Source: a methanotrophic endosymbiont of Bathymodiolus puteoserpentis (Logatchev) (GTDB taxonomy: Bacteria; Pseudomonadota; Gammaproteobacteria; Methylococcales; Methylomonadaceae). From it: a DNA stretch of 64,000 nucleotides. Location: contig NZ_FQTQ01000126.1 of assembly GCF_900128525.1 (NCBI RefSeq), positions 54,410 through 118,409 on the forward strand. Reading direction: 5' to 3'. Below the pieces are notes generated by a model. It saw only the letters and a program-made list of their open reading frames with translations. It was not told the DNA's origin and ran no database searches. Positions 1 through 9,345 of this stretch are shown piece after piece. Every line of letters starts with the position of its first letter. Positions within the stretch are counted from its first letter, which is position 1. The translations under genes were made by a program, and so were the position numbers.

Positions 1-30
1 TTGATCGCTATTGATCGCTATTGATCTTAT
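1..30. repeat. 10-bp tandem repeat at the window edge
   Basis: Two exact copies of TTGATCGCTA are followed by a third, degenerate copy (TTGATCTTAT). The array is cut by the window start, so its true copy number is unknown. Positions 31-146 contain no gene that I can support; they are the downstream flank of the lipoprotein gene on the minus strand. Confidence 0.6.
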
Positions 31-146
31 GGTTCTAGGTATTGTTGTCCCTTTTGTTTTTTTCAGGCTTATTTTGTATTGGAGAAAGTTCTCTATTATG
101 GGGGATTCAGTACCCAGAATTTAAAAAATTGAATATCAAGTTTAGG

Positions 147-806
147 TTACTTTGGGCGGATATTAATTTCTACACGGCGGTTTTGTTCACGCCCTGCGGC
201 GCTATTATTTGATGCAACAGGGTAACGTTCGCCAAACCCGCGTGATTGTATTCTACTGTGGCCCACGCCTGCGCTGATTAAGTAATTGGCAACGCTAGCT
301 GCGCGGCGTTCAGATAGTTCTTGGTTGTATTGGGCGCTACCTGTGGAGTCGGTGAATCCCGCTACGTCTATATTGGTATCTTTGAATTCTTTAAGAATGA
401 CGGCAACTGAATCGAGTACGGGGATAAAATGGCGATTGAGTCTATCTGAGTCGGTTGCAAAAGTGATATTGCCGGGCATGATAAGCTGTAAGTTATCACC
501 AGTCCTTTGTACGCGAACACCTGTACTTTCTAAGCGTAAGCGCAATTTCTTTTCTTGAGTATCCATGTAATAGCCTACACCAGCACCACCTGCCGCTCCT
601 ACACCAGCGCCAATAGCCGCACCTAGTGCCGCACCTTTACCGCCACCGGCAATGGCGCCAATAGCTGCGCCAGTTGCTGCTCCTGCACCGGCCCCTATGC
701 CCGTTCCCCAGGCTGTGTTAGATACTTTTTCTTCGCCGGTATAAGGGTCAATTGCGCAACCGGTGGTTAATGCAGTTGCTAAAAGAATGCCTGTTAGTTT
801 TTTCAT
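147..806 (-). CDS. OmpA-family outer-membrane lipoprotein with glycine-zipper segment
   Basis: The protein has 219 residues. A short signal peptide ends in a lipobox (LTTG-Cys17), which predicts lipidation and export. Residues about 34-80 are an uninterrupted Gly/Ala-rich glycine-zipper segment that probably sits in or on the membrane. Residues about 105-219 form an OmpA-like peptidoglycan-binding domain, with the FTDSTGSAQYN and GREQNRRVEI stretches expected for the diaminopimelate-binding pocket. A TAGGAG ribosome-binding site lies just upstream of the ATG. The family (YiaD/Pal-like) anchors the outer membrane to the wall. It is monocistronic here and faces away from the TRAP gene. The exact role is inferred from the domains. 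Confidence 0.88.
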   Translation of the reverse strand: MKKLTGILLATALTTGCAIDPYTGEEKVSNTAWGTGIGAGAGAATGAAIGAIAGGGKGAALGAAIGAGVGAAGGAGVGYYMDTQEKKLRLRLESTGVRVQRTGDNLQLIMPGNITFATDSDRLNRHFIPVLDSVAVILKEFKDTNIDVAGFTDSTGSAQYNQELSERRAASVANYLISAGVGHSRIQSRGFGERYPVASNNSAAGREQNRRVEINIRPK

Positions 807-1020
807 GGTGAGTCTCCTAAATTATAAAGATCAGATGTAATATATTTTTTTCTTGGTAGAAAATAAATGAGCTGTGAGAGGAAAGGTTTTTTGCGGTTAT
901 TTTAAAAGTCTTGTTTATAAGCAATAGAGCTAGTTTCGATTATAAGCTATAACGCTGGCGATGTATAAAGCGCTATGATTCAGGTAGAATAATGTTTAAT
1001 TGATAACTCGGTGGTTTAAT

Positions 1021-2106
1021 ATGAAAAGACGTGAATTTATTAATAAGGCCAGTGTTGGTGCTTTAGCTGCTGGTAGTGCAGTGCTTGCTCCTGGTGTGGT
1101 GCAAGCTGGCACTAAGATTAAATGGAAAATGGTGACTGCTTGGCCGAAAAATTTTCCTGGCTTAGGCGCGGGTGCAAATTTATTGGCCAAAATGATTAAT
1201 GACATGAGCGGCGGGCGGATGAAAGTCAAAGTGTATGGCGCAAATGAGTTAGTGCCTGCCTTTGAAGTATTTGATGCAGTGTCTAAAGGCACTGCGCAAA
1301 TGGGGCATTCGGGAGCATATTATTGGAAAGGCAAAAGAGAGGCGACCCAGTTTTTTTCTGCCGTGCCTTTTGGTTTAACCGCTCAAGAAATGAATGCTTG
1401 GTTATATTATGGTGGGGGCATGGAATTATGGCGTGAATTGTATGCGCCTTTTAATTTAATTCCTGCTGCTGCGGGAAATTCGGGTGTGCAAATGGCCGGC
1501 TGGTTTAATCGTGAAATTAAAACAGTAGATGACTTAAAAGGTTTGAAAATGCGTATTCCTGGCTTGGGTGGCGAGGTACTGCGTAGAGCTGGCGGTGCTA
1601 CGGTTAATATACCGGGTGGCGAGCTGTTTACTTCCTTGCAGTCGGGTACTATTGATGCGACTGAATGGGTAGGTCCTTATAATGACTTGGCCTTTGGCTT
1701 GTATAAAGTGGCGAAGTTTTATTATTATCCAGGTTGGCATGAGCCGGGTTCAACGATGGAGGCTTTGATTAATAAACAGGCTTTTAATAAATTACCAGAT
1801 GATTTACAGAGTATTGTTTTGGCGGCGTGTAAAGCGGTAAATATGGATATGCTTTCTGAGTATACTGCACGTAATAACCAGGCTTTGGATACTTTAGTGA
1901 ATAAACATGGCGTTAAATTAATGCCCTTGCCAGATGATGTGCTTAGAAAATTAAAGACATTATCTGAAGAGGTGGTTCTGGAGCTGGCGAATAAAGATCC
2001 AATGGCGCAAAAGATTTACCAATCTTTTAATCAATTTAGAACTCAAGTTGCACAATGGAGTGCTTTATCAGAGCAAGCTTTTTTAAGTGCTAGAGCTTTA
2101 AAATAA
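1021..2106 (+). CDS. TRAP transporter solute-binding protein (DctP family), Tat-exported
   Basis: I chose the ATG at 1021 because the protein then begins with a Tat-type signal: Met-Lys-Arg-Arg-Glu-Phe-Ile, a hydrophobic Ala/Gly/Val stretch and a VQA cleavage site near residue 29. An upstream ATG at 1000 would add seven residues before the twin arginine. The mature 330-residue part looks like the family that binds carboxylates and related anions in the periplasm (WPKNFPGL near the start, then the GGEVLRRAGG and STMEALIN regions). No DctQ/DctM permease gene is adjacent, so the protein is an orphan in this window. The ligand cannot be read from the sequence. Confidence 0.88.
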   Translation: MKRREFINKASVGALAAGSAVLAPGVVQAGTKIKWKMVTAWPKNFPGLGAGANLLAKMINDMSGGRMKVKVYGANELVPAFEVFDAVSKGTAQMGHSGAYYWKGKREATQFFSAVPFGLTAQEMNAWLYYGGGMELWRELYAPFNLIPAAAGNSGVQMAGWFNREIKTVDDLKGLKMRIPGLGGEVLRRAGGATVNIPGGELFTSLQSGTIDATEWVGPYNDLAFGLYKVAKFYYYPGWHEPGSTMEALINKQAFNKLPDDLQSIVLAACKAVNMDMLSEYTARNNQALDTLVNKHGVKLMPLPDDVLRKLKTLSEEVVLELANKDPMAQKIYQSFNQFRTQVAQWSALSEQAFLSARALK

Positions 2107-2180
2107 ACTTGTACCGGCATTTCTTGCTGCCATTTTATTTACCATAAACTGTCGTTTAAAAACTTGTTGGCAATGTACTA

Positions 2181-3656
2181 ATGAAGAATAAAAAAACATT
2201 CAAACCTTGTGATCTTGTGATTTTTGGCGCGCTGGGAGATTTAGCAACGCGTAAATTGTTGCTTTGTTTATATCAGCTAGATAAAGCCAATTTACTTGAG
2301 CCTGATACTAAAATTATTGGCGTGGATCGCTTTGCAGATGAGGGTAATTTGTTGCTTAAAGCGGCGAATACTTGTTTAGAGAAGTTTTTAAAAGAAGAGC
2401 GTGACCTGTTAGTGTGGGAGCGATTTTCGGCGCGTATGAGTTATCTACAAATGGATTTAACTCAGCCAGATGAATATAAACAGCTAGCTAAGGTTGTTGA
2501 TAAAGAAAAGCGCAGAATGATTAATTATTTTTCTGTCCCTCCTTTTTTATTTAAAGCGATTTGTCAGGGCTTAAAGTTATCCGGTGCGTTAACACCTGAG
2601 TCACGCATGGTTATGGAGAAACCGATTGGTTACGATCTGGAGTCATCTAAGGAAATTAATGATGCGGTAGCAGATGTCTTTACGGGTGATCAAGTGTGTC
2701 GTATTGATCACTATTTAGGCAAAGAAACCGTATTAAATTTATTGGCACTGCGTTTTGCTAATTCATTATTTATTACTAACTGGGATCACAATACCATAGA
2801 TCATATTCAGATTACCGTCGCAGAAGAAATAGGTATTGAAGGGCGCTGGGGGTATTTTGATCAATCTGGCCAAACGCGCGATATGATGCAAAATCATTTG
2901 TTACAGATTTTGACTTTTATTGCTATGGAGCCACCAGTTAGCCTAGATGCAGATAATATTCATTATGAAAAAATAAAAGTTTTAAAAGATTTGCGTCCCA
3001 TTACCGTAGAAAATGTTGCTGATAAAACCGTGCGTGGTCAATATGCCGCGGGGCAGATTAAAGGGGCTGCTGTACCAGGTTATACAGAGGAGGAAGGCGC
3101 TAATACGGAAAGTGGCGCAGAAACTTTTGTTGCGGTTAGGGTTGATATCGATAATTGGCGGTGGGCGGGCGTGCCTTTCTATTTACGTACAGGTAAACGG
3201 TTACCTGCAAAGCATTCAGAAATAATTATTCAATTTAAAGCGTTACCGCATAATATTTTTAAAGACAGTTTTGAACAATTACCTGCGAATAAGTTAAGTA
3301 TTCGTTTGCAGCCAGATGAGGGGGTTGATGTTGAAATTTTAAATAAAATCCCAGGGATCGACGAGCGCATTAAGGTGCAGGAAAATAAGCTGGATTTGAG
3401 TTTTTCAGAGGCATTTAAAGGGAGTCATATTGTCGATGCTTATGAGCGCTTATTATTGGAAGCGATGCGCGGTCATTCGACTTTATTTATAAGCCGTGAA
3501 GAGATAGAGCAGGCGTGGACTTGGATTGATTCTATGCAAAATGCTTGGCAACAAACGCAAGATACACCGCAACCCTATCCTGCAGGCACGTGGGGGCCGG
3601 ATGCTGCGACGACTTTACTGGCGCGTGATGGCCGTGAATGGGAAAATGATATTTAA
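2181..3656 (+). CDS. zwf: glucose-6-phosphate 1-dehydrogenase
   Basis: This cytoplasmic enzyme oxidises glucose-6-phosphate to 6-phosphogluconolactone with NADP+ or NAD+. It has 491 residues, the usual bacterial length. Residues 16-21 (GALGDL) with the following TRK are the Rossmann dinucleotide site, 145-150 are the MEKPIG element, and 174-182 (RIDHYLGKE) is the signature that holds the catalytic His and substrate Lys. It precedes edd and eda, which places it at the head of an Entner-Doudoroff branch. In RuMP methylotrophs the same enzyme can also drive cyclic formaldehyde oxidation, but no gnd was found here. No 6-phosphogluconolactonase gene was seen in the interval. Confidence 0.97.
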   Translation: MKNKKTFKPCDLVIFGALGDLATRKLLLCLYQLDKANLLEPDTKIIGVDRFADEGNLLLKAANTCLEKFLKEERDLLVWERFSARMSYLQMDLTQPDEYKQLAKVVDKEKRRMINYFSVPPFLFKAICQGLKLSGALTPESRMVMEKPIGYDLESSKEINDAVADVFTGDQVCRIDHYLGKETVLNLLALRFANSLFITNWDHNTIDHIQITVAEEIGIEGRWGYFDQSGQTRDMMQNHLLQILTFIAMEPPVSLDADNIHYEKIKVLKDLRPITVENVADKTVRGQYAAGQIKGAAVPGYTEEEGANTESGAETFVAVRVDIDNWRWAGVPFYLRTGKRLPAKHSEIIIQFKALPHNIFKDSFEQLPANKLSIRLQPDEGVDVEILNKIPGIDERIKVQENKLDLSFSEAFKGSHIVDAYERLLLEAMRGHSTLFISREEIEQAWTWIDSMQNAWQQTQDTPQPYPAGTWGPDAATTLLARDGREWENDI

Positions 3657-3757
3657 GGTGGTAACTTATCATGGTTGGAGTTTTTTGTTAGGCCTGTGTT
3701 GCTGTATAATGGCGCGCATAAAACGTAATAATATAGTTTATTTGTTACTTTTACAGT

Positions 3758-3905
3758 AACTTTATGTAACTTCTCATTTATTTACAAGTATTTGAGACAT
3801 TTACGTTATAGCGTAGGATGTGCTGAGGCACGAAGCGCATCGTTCCTCGGTACATCCTAAAACACGCTTTAAGTACCTGTTAAAAATGAGAAGTTACAAC
3901 TTTAT
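3758..3905. mobile_element. 132-bp IS66-related MITE (3766-3897) with 8-bp target duplication
   Basis: The element runs from 3766 to 3897. Its 14-bp perfect terminal inverted repeats (GTAACTTCTCATTT and its complement) match the ends of the IS66-type element at 18896-20542 over GTAACTTCTCATT. It is flanked by a perfect 8-bp duplication, AACTTTAT, at 3758-3765 and 3898-3905, as expected for IS66 transposition. It encodes no protein. Inside lies an imperfect hairpin, AGGATGTGCTGAGG (about 3815) with CCTCGGTACATCCT (about 3845). The right duplication ends just before the edd ribosome-binding site. Confidence 0.85.
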
Positions 3906-3916
3906 AGGAAGATAAT

Positions 3917-5761
3917 ATGCATTCAGTCGTAGAAAAAGTCACTCAACGAATCATAGAGCGTAGTCATGTCGTGCGTAGCTTATATTTAAAGCACATTGAT
4001 AAAGCCGCAGAAGATGGGCCGCACCGTTCTACTCTCGCATGTGGAAATTTGGCGCATGGTTTTGCTGCCTGTAGTACCGGCGAAAAAGCAGATTTAACAG
4101 AGAATAAAAAAGCGAACATTGCGATTATTTCTTCTTATAACGATATGCTGTCTGCACATGAACCCTATAAAGATTCTCCTGCTTTAATTAAAGCCGCAAT
4201 TAGAGAGGCAGGCGGTGTCGCTCAGTTTGCGGGCGGCGTGCCGGCTATGTGTGATGGAGTGACACAAGGTCAGCCGGGCATGGAGTTATCATTATTTAGT
4301 CGTGATGTGATTGCTATGTCTACCGCGATTAGTTTGAGCCATAATATGTTTGATGGTGGTTTGTATTTAGGGGTTTGTGACAAGATTGTTCCAGGCTTAC
4401 TACTGGGTGCTTTGAGTTTTGGTCATTTGCCAGCGGTATTTGTGCCATCTGGCCCGATGACCAGCGGTATTACCAATAAAGAAAAAGCGATGACGCGCCA
4501 GTTATATGCAGAAGGTAAAATTGGCCGTAAAGAATTACTAGAATCAGAATCAAAATCTTACCATAGCCCTGGTACTTGTACTTTCTATGGTACAGCGAAT
4601 AGTAACCAGATGATGGTTGAGATTATGGGTCTACATCTTCCAGGTAGTTCATTTATCAACCCGTACACACCTTTACGTGATGAGCTGACTAAAGAAGCGG
4701 CTCGCCAAGTGCTTAAATTCACTAAACTCGGTGATGATTACCGCCCATTAGGTCGTGTGATTGATGAAAAAGCGATTGTGAATGCGATTGTTGGTTTACT
4801 AGCAACGGGTGGCTCAACTAACCATACCATGCATATTGTTGCTATTGCTCGTGCGGCAGGTATTGAGGTGAATTGGGATGATTTTAATGAGTTATCACAT
4901 GCTGTACCTTTATTGACGCGTGTTTATCCAAACGGCCAAGCTGATATTAACCATTTCCAAGCTGCAGGTGGTATGAGCGTGTTAATTGCTGATTTATTGC
5001 GTGGCGGTTATTTACATAATGATGTTATGACCATCGCTAATAATCGCGGCATGGGAGATTACTCGCAAGAACCTAAAATCATTGGTGGTAAATTGACCTG
5101 GCAAGAAGGTCCTGCTAAGTCATTAGATGAGACGGTGATCGGCTCTTTAGAAAAGCCATTCGCAGCGAGTGGTGGTTTGCATGTTATGCGGGGTAATTTA
5201 GGGCGTGGTATTTCTAAAGTATCTGCGGTTGCTGAGGAGCATCAAGTTGTTGAAGCACCTGCTTTAGTTTTTGATGACCAAGATGATGTGTTGGCTGCAT
5301 TCCATCGTGGTGAGTTAGAACGTGATTTTATTGTGGTACTACGCTTTCAAGGGCCTAAATCGAACGGCATGCCTGAATTACATAAATTAACGCCAATATT
5401 AGGCCTGTTGCAAGATAGGGGGTTTAAAGTCGCTATCGTAACAGATGGGCGTATGTCCGGCGCCTCCGGTAAAGTTCCTTCGGCGATTCATATGTGTCCT
5501 GAATGTGAAGATGGCGGACCATTAGCAAAAGTACGCGATGGCGATATGATTGTTTTAAATACGCAAACGGGTGATGTGAATACTTTGGTTGATGAGGCTG
5601 AATTTAATGCACGTAAACCTGCCGCAAATACTGCGAAAGATCATCACTGGGGGATGGGGCGTGAAATGTTCGGCGCTTTCCGTGTGGGCGCTTCTTCTGC
5701 AGAGACGGGAGCAGCGAATTTATTCGATGAAACTAACCTTTATTGCCGTATAAAAAAATAA
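3917..5761 (+). CDS. edd: phosphogluconate dehydratase (Entner-Doudoroff)
   Basis: The enzyme dehydrates 6-phosphogluconate to 2-keto-3-deoxy-6-phosphogluconate (KDPG) in the cytoplasm. It is a 614-residue member of the IlvD/Edd family, close to the usual length. Visible family motifs include [31 protein letters not shown] and [13 protein letters not shown]; conserved cysteines within them ligate the iron-sulphur cluster in characterised members. The start ATG has an AGGAAG ribosome-binding site 5-10 bases upstream. The gene is followed after 37 bp by eda, so the two are probably cotranscribed. A MITE now separates it from zwf, which could affect readthrough or supply its own hairpin. Confidence 0.97.
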   Translation: MHSVVEKVTQRIIERSHVVRSLYLKHIDKAAEDGPHRSTLACGNLAHGFAACSTGEKADLTENKKANIAIISSYNDMLSAHEPYKDSPALIKAAIREAGGVAQFAGGVPAMCDGVTQGQPGMELSLFSRDVIAMSTAISLSHNMFDGGLYLGVCDKIVPGLLLGALSFGHLPAVFVPSGPMTSGITNKEKAMTRQLYAEGKIGRKELLESESKSYHSPGTCTFYGTANSNQMMVEIMGLHLPGSSFINPYTPLRDELTKEAARQVLKFTKLGDDYRPLGRVIDEKAIVNAIVGLLATGGSTNHTMHIVAIARAAGIEVNWDDFNELSHAVPLLTRVYPNGQADINHFQAAGGMSVLIADLLRGGYLHNDVMTIANNRGMGDYSQEPKIIGGKLTWQEGPAKSLDETVIGSLEKPFAASGGLHVMRGNLGRGISKVSAVAEEHQVVEAPALVFDDQDDVLAAFHRGELERDFIVVLRFQGPKSNGMPELHKLTPILGLLQDRGFKVAIVTDGRMSGASGKVPSAIHMCPECEDGGPLAKVRDGDMIVLNTQTGDVNTLVDEAEFNARKPAANTAKDHHWGMGREMFGAFRVGASSAETGAANLFDETNLYCRIKK

Positions 5762-5798
5762 ATCTCCGCTTTTACTCAATACTAAATAAATTAAGATT

Positions 5799-6446
5799 AT
5801 GACAATTAATAACTGGAAAGTTCAACCTTCTGATGTTTTAAATGCTTCACCTGTCATGCCAGTGATGGTAATTCAGGATGCAGCAGACGCTGTTCCTTTA
5901 GCACGTGCTCTTATGGCAGGTGGTATTAATGTATTGGAAATCACTCTACGTACAGCGGCGGCAATGGATGCAATTCGTGCTATCAGCCAAGAAGTAGAAG
6001 GTGCGATTGTGGGTGCCGGTACAATTACGACACCAGAAGAATTAAAAGCAGTCGCAGATGCAGGAGCTATCTTTGCTATTAGCCCAGGCTTAACGCCCAG
6101 ACTTTTAGAGGCGGCAAACCACAGCGAAATTGCTTTAATTCCAGGTATTTCAAGTGTCTCTGAATTAATGCTAGGTATGGAGTATGGTTTGGATCATTTT
6201 AAATTCTTTCCGGCGGCTGCAGCAGGTGGAATTCCTATGTTAAAAGGGATCGCGGGTCCTATTCCACAAATTACTTTTTGTCCAACTGGCGGTATTTCAC
6301 CGGAAAACTACAATGACTATTTGGCACTAAAAAACGTGGCTTGTGTCGGTGGTTCTTGGTTGGCTCCTGTAGAAGCAGTAAAAAATAAAGATTGGGCAAC
6401 AGTGACTGAGCTAGCACGTGTTGCGGTGGAGAACGCTAAGCGCTAA
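5799..6446 (+). CDS. eda: KDPG aldolase (2-dehydro-3-deoxyphosphogluconate aldolase)
   Basis: This enzyme cleaves KDPG to pyruvate and glyceraldehyde-3-phosphate, the last step of the Entner-Doudoroff route. It has 215 residues, typical of the class I trimeric aldolase. Glu47 in the EITLRT motif and Lys135 in HFKFFPA are the expected general acid/base and Schiff-base residues, and GAGT lies near residue 82. It sits 37 bp after edd and shares its orientation with zwf and edd. In RuMP methanotrophs this aldolase provides the KDPG cleavage variant of formaldehyde assimilation. The 203 bp up to aceE contain no gene. Confidence 0.96.
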   Translation: MTINNWKVQPSDVLNASPVMPVMVIQDAADAVPLARALMAGGINVLEITLRTAAAMDAIRAISQEVEGAIVGAGTITTPEELKAVADAGAIFAISPGLTPRLLEAANHSEIALIPGISSVSELMLGMEYGLDHFKFFPAAAAGGIPMLKGIAGPIPQITFCPTGGISPENYNDYLALKNVACVGGSWLAPVEAVKNKDWATVTELARVAVENAKR

Positions 6447-6649
6447 TGGCTATTGATGCAGACTTGCGGGTTGATTATATAGATCGTGAGTCTTAATCTT
6501 GATGGTTGGAAAACATAAATATATTCAAGGATATAAGCAAAGGCAGCGGGTGCAGCCATTGTTCATGTCCTTTCTTAATTTTAGCTATGTAATGGTTTGT
6601 GTATAAGGCTAGTTAATAATACAGCGGCATACATAAGTAGGAGTATCGG

Positions 6650-9331
6650 ATGAGTAATGGTTTGAATGCCAATAAATTAGACCAGGTTGATATCGACCCG
6701 GCAGAAACGCAAGAATGGTTAGAGGCATTAGCCGCTATTCAAGAGCAAGATGGTAATGAGCGGGTGCATTTTATTATTGAGCAGTTGGTCGAAAAAGCAA
6801 GGCAGTCAGGTGCTGATATTCCTTTTAGTGCCAATACTGCTTATGTGAATACGATACCGGTAGAGTTACAGCCTAAATACCCAGGTATGACAACTATTGA
6901 GCGTAAAATTCGTGCTTATGTGCGCTGGAACGCGATGATGATGGTGCTAAGGGCTAATAGAAATACTAACGTTGGTGGTCATATTGCTAGTTTTGCTTCG
7001 GCAGCCACTTTATATGATGTCGGACATAATCATTTCTGGCATGCGCCATCTGATACACATGGAGGTGATATGGTATTTGTGCAAGGTCATTCATGTCCGG
7101 GTGATTATGCACGAGCTTATTTGCAGGGGCGTTTTACTGAGGAAAAAATGGATCAGTTTCGTCAGGAAATTGGGGGGAATGGTTTGTCTTCATACCCTCA
7201 CCCTTGGTTAATGCCTGATTTTTGGCAGTTCCCGACAGTCTCTATGGGCTTAGGGCCTATTATGGCGATTTACCAAGCGCGTTTTATGCATTATATGCAA
7301 GATCGTGGCATGGCTAAGACGGAGGGGCGTAAAGTTTGGGCATTCTTAGGGGATGGTGAAACAGATGAACCAGAAACATTAGGTGCAATTACTATGGCTG
7401 GCCGTGAAAAATTAGATAATCTAATTTTTGTGGTTAACTGCAATTTGCAGCGCTTAGATGGCCCAGTACGTGGTAATGGTAAAATTATCCAAGAGTTGGA
7501 AAGTAGTTTCCGTGGTGCGGGCTGGAACGTACTTAAAGTTATTTGGGGTAGACGCTGGGATGCACTACTGGCAAAAGATAAAGAGGGTTTGGTTATGAAG
7601 CGCATGATGGAATGTGTGGATGGTGAATATCAAACCTTTAAATCGAAAGATGGTGCGTATGTGCGTGAATATTTTTTTAATACGCCAGAATTAAAATCTT
7701 TGGTAGAAGAGTATACCGATAAGGATATTTGGGAATTAAACCGAGGCGGGCATGATCCAATTAAATTGTTTGCCGCTTATCAAGCCGCAGTCAATCATAA
7801 AGGCCAACCCACTGTTATTCTTGCGAAAACCATTAAAGGTTATGGGATGGGGGATTCTGGGCAAGCACAGAACACCAGTCATCAACAAAAAAAGATGAGT
7901 TTGAAGTCGGTTAGTGATATTCGTAATCGTTGGCAGTTACCTGTTAAAGACTCTGAAATAGAAAGCTTGCCGTACTTGAAATTTGCCGAAGATTCTGAAG
8001 AATATAAGTACATGCAGCAACGCCGTACTGATCTGGGTGGACATATTCCTGTGCGTCGCCAAAAGTCTGAAACTCTGAAGATTCCCGAGCTAAGTGCATT
8101 CCAAGCCGTTTTAGATGGGACTAAAGTAGGACATGGTATTTCGACGACGATGGCGTTTGTACGTATTTTGAATATCTTGGTGAAAGATAAGCAAATTGGT
8201 AAGCGTATTGTGCCGATTGTGCCTGATGAGTCACGTACTTTTGGTATGGAGGGTATGTTCCGTCAATTAGGTATCTGGTCGCAAGTGGGGCAGTTGTATA
8301 CGCCGCAAGATGCAGACCAGCTGATGTATTACAAAGAAGATAAAAAAGGTCAAGTTTTACAAGAAGGTATTAATGAGGCAGGCGGGTTATGTGATTGGAT
8401 TGCGGCAGGTACTGCGTATTCAACTCATGGCGTGCCAATGATTCCATTCTTCATTTATTACTCTATGTTTGGTTTTCAGCGCGTTGGCGATTTAATTTGG
8501 GCTGCGGCAGATCAACGTACACGCGGCTTCTTATTAGGTGGTACGGCCGGTAGAACAACACTGAATGGCGAAGGGTTACAGCATGAAGATGGGCACAGTC
8601 ATTTAATGGCAGCGACCGTACCAAACTGTATTTCTTATGACCCTACCTATGCTTATGAGTTGGCAGTGATCATTCAAGACGGTTTGCGTCGTATGTATGG
8701 TGAGCAAGAAGATGTGTTCTATTACATTACTGTAATGAATGAAAATTACGATCAGCCGCCTATGCCAGAGGATTCAGCATTAAATATTCTTAAAGGTATG
8801 TATTTGTTCCAGTCAGGAATTACTCGTAAGAAAGCACCAAAAGTGAATTTATTAGGATCAGGTACGATATTCTGTGAAGTGGTTGAAGCGGCAACATTAT
8901 TACGTGAAGATTGGGGTGTCGAAGCTGATTTATTTAGCTGTACGAGTTTTACTGAATTGGCACGCGATGGTCAGTCTTGTGAGCGCTGGAATCGATTGCA
9001 CCCAAGCAAAAAAGCACGAGTTACGCATGTGGCAAAATGCATTCCAAAAGCAGATATTCCAGTAATTGCAGCGACGGACTATATTCGTGCCTTTGCTGAG
9101 CAAATCCGTCCTTATATTTCAGCGCCTTATACGGTATTAGGCACGGATGGTTTTGGCCGTTCAGATACGCGCGCTAATTTGCGTAGTTTCTTTGAAGTGG
9201 ATCGCTATCATGTAACGATTGCAGCCTTGAAAGCTTTAGTAGATAAAGGTGAGTTTGAGCCGGCGAAAGTAGATATAGCCATTGCAAAATATAATATTGA
9301 TCCAGAAGCCATTGCGCCTTGGTTAATCTAA
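6650..9331 (+). CDS. aceE: pyruvate dehydrogenase E1 component (homodimeric type)
   Basis: E1 decarboxylates pyruvate with thiamine diphosphate and reductively acetylates the lipoyl group of E2. At 893 residues it is the long, single-chain E1 found in gammaproteobacteria. The thiamine/Mg motif starts with GDGETDEPETLGAI and closes with NCNLQRLDGP. The C-terminal half carries the transketolase-like pyrimidine domain (FGMEGMFRQLGIWS) and the expected late YSTHGVPMIPF and HEDGHSHLMAATVPN stretches. A clear GTAGGAG ribosome-binding site precedes the ATG. It is followed after 14 bp by aceF and then lpd, so all three PDH subunits form one operon. No PdhR gene is nearby. Confidence 0.97.
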   Translation: MSNGLNANKLDQVDIDPAETQEWLEALAAIQEQDGNERVHFIIEQLVEKARQSGADIPFSANTAYVNTIPVELQPKYPGMTTIERKIRAYVRWNAMMMVLRANRNTNVGGHIASFASAATLYDVGHNHFWHAPSDTHGGDMVFVQGHSCPGDYARAYLQGRFTEEKMDQFRQEIGGNGLSSYPHPWLMPDFWQFPTVSMGLGPIMAIYQARFMHYMQDRGMAKTEGRKVWAFLGDGETDEPETLGAITMAGREKLDNLIFVVNCNLQRLDGPVRGNGKIIQELESSFRGAGWNVLKVIWGRRWDALLAKDKEGLVMKRMMECVDGEYQTFKSKDGAYVREYFFNTPELKSLVEEYTDKDIWELNRGGHDPIKLFAAYQAAVNHKGQPTVILAKTIKGYGMGDSGQAQNTSHQQKKMSLKSVSDIRNRWQLPVKDSEIESLPYLKFAEDSEEYKYMQQRRTDLGGHIPVRRQKSETLKIPELSAFQAVLDGTKVGHGISTTMAFVRILNILVKDKQIGKRIVPIVPDESRTFGMEGMFRQLGIWSQVGQLYTPQDADQLMYYKEDKKGQVLQEGINEAGGLCDWIAAGTAYSTHGVPMIPFFIYYSMFGFQRVGDLIWAAADQRTRGFLLGGTAGRTTLNGEGLQHEDGHSHLMAATVPNCISYDPTYAYELAVIIQDGLRRMYGEQEDVFYYITVMNENYDQPPMPEDSALNILKGMYLFQSGITRKKAPKVNLLGSGTIFCEVVEAATLLREDWGVEADLFSCTSFTELARDGQSCERWNRLHPSKKARVTHVAKCIPKADIPVIAATDYIRAFAEQIRPYISAPYTVLGTDGFGRSDTRANLRSFFEVDRYHVTIAALKALVDKGEFEPAKVDIAIAKYNIDPEAIAPWLI

Positions 9332-9345
9332 CAGAAGAGCAAATT

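Noticed and set aside
1021..2106. Complete TRAP transporter locus
   Set aside because: No DctQ or DctM permease gene occurs in the adjacent sequence, so only the binding protein is called.
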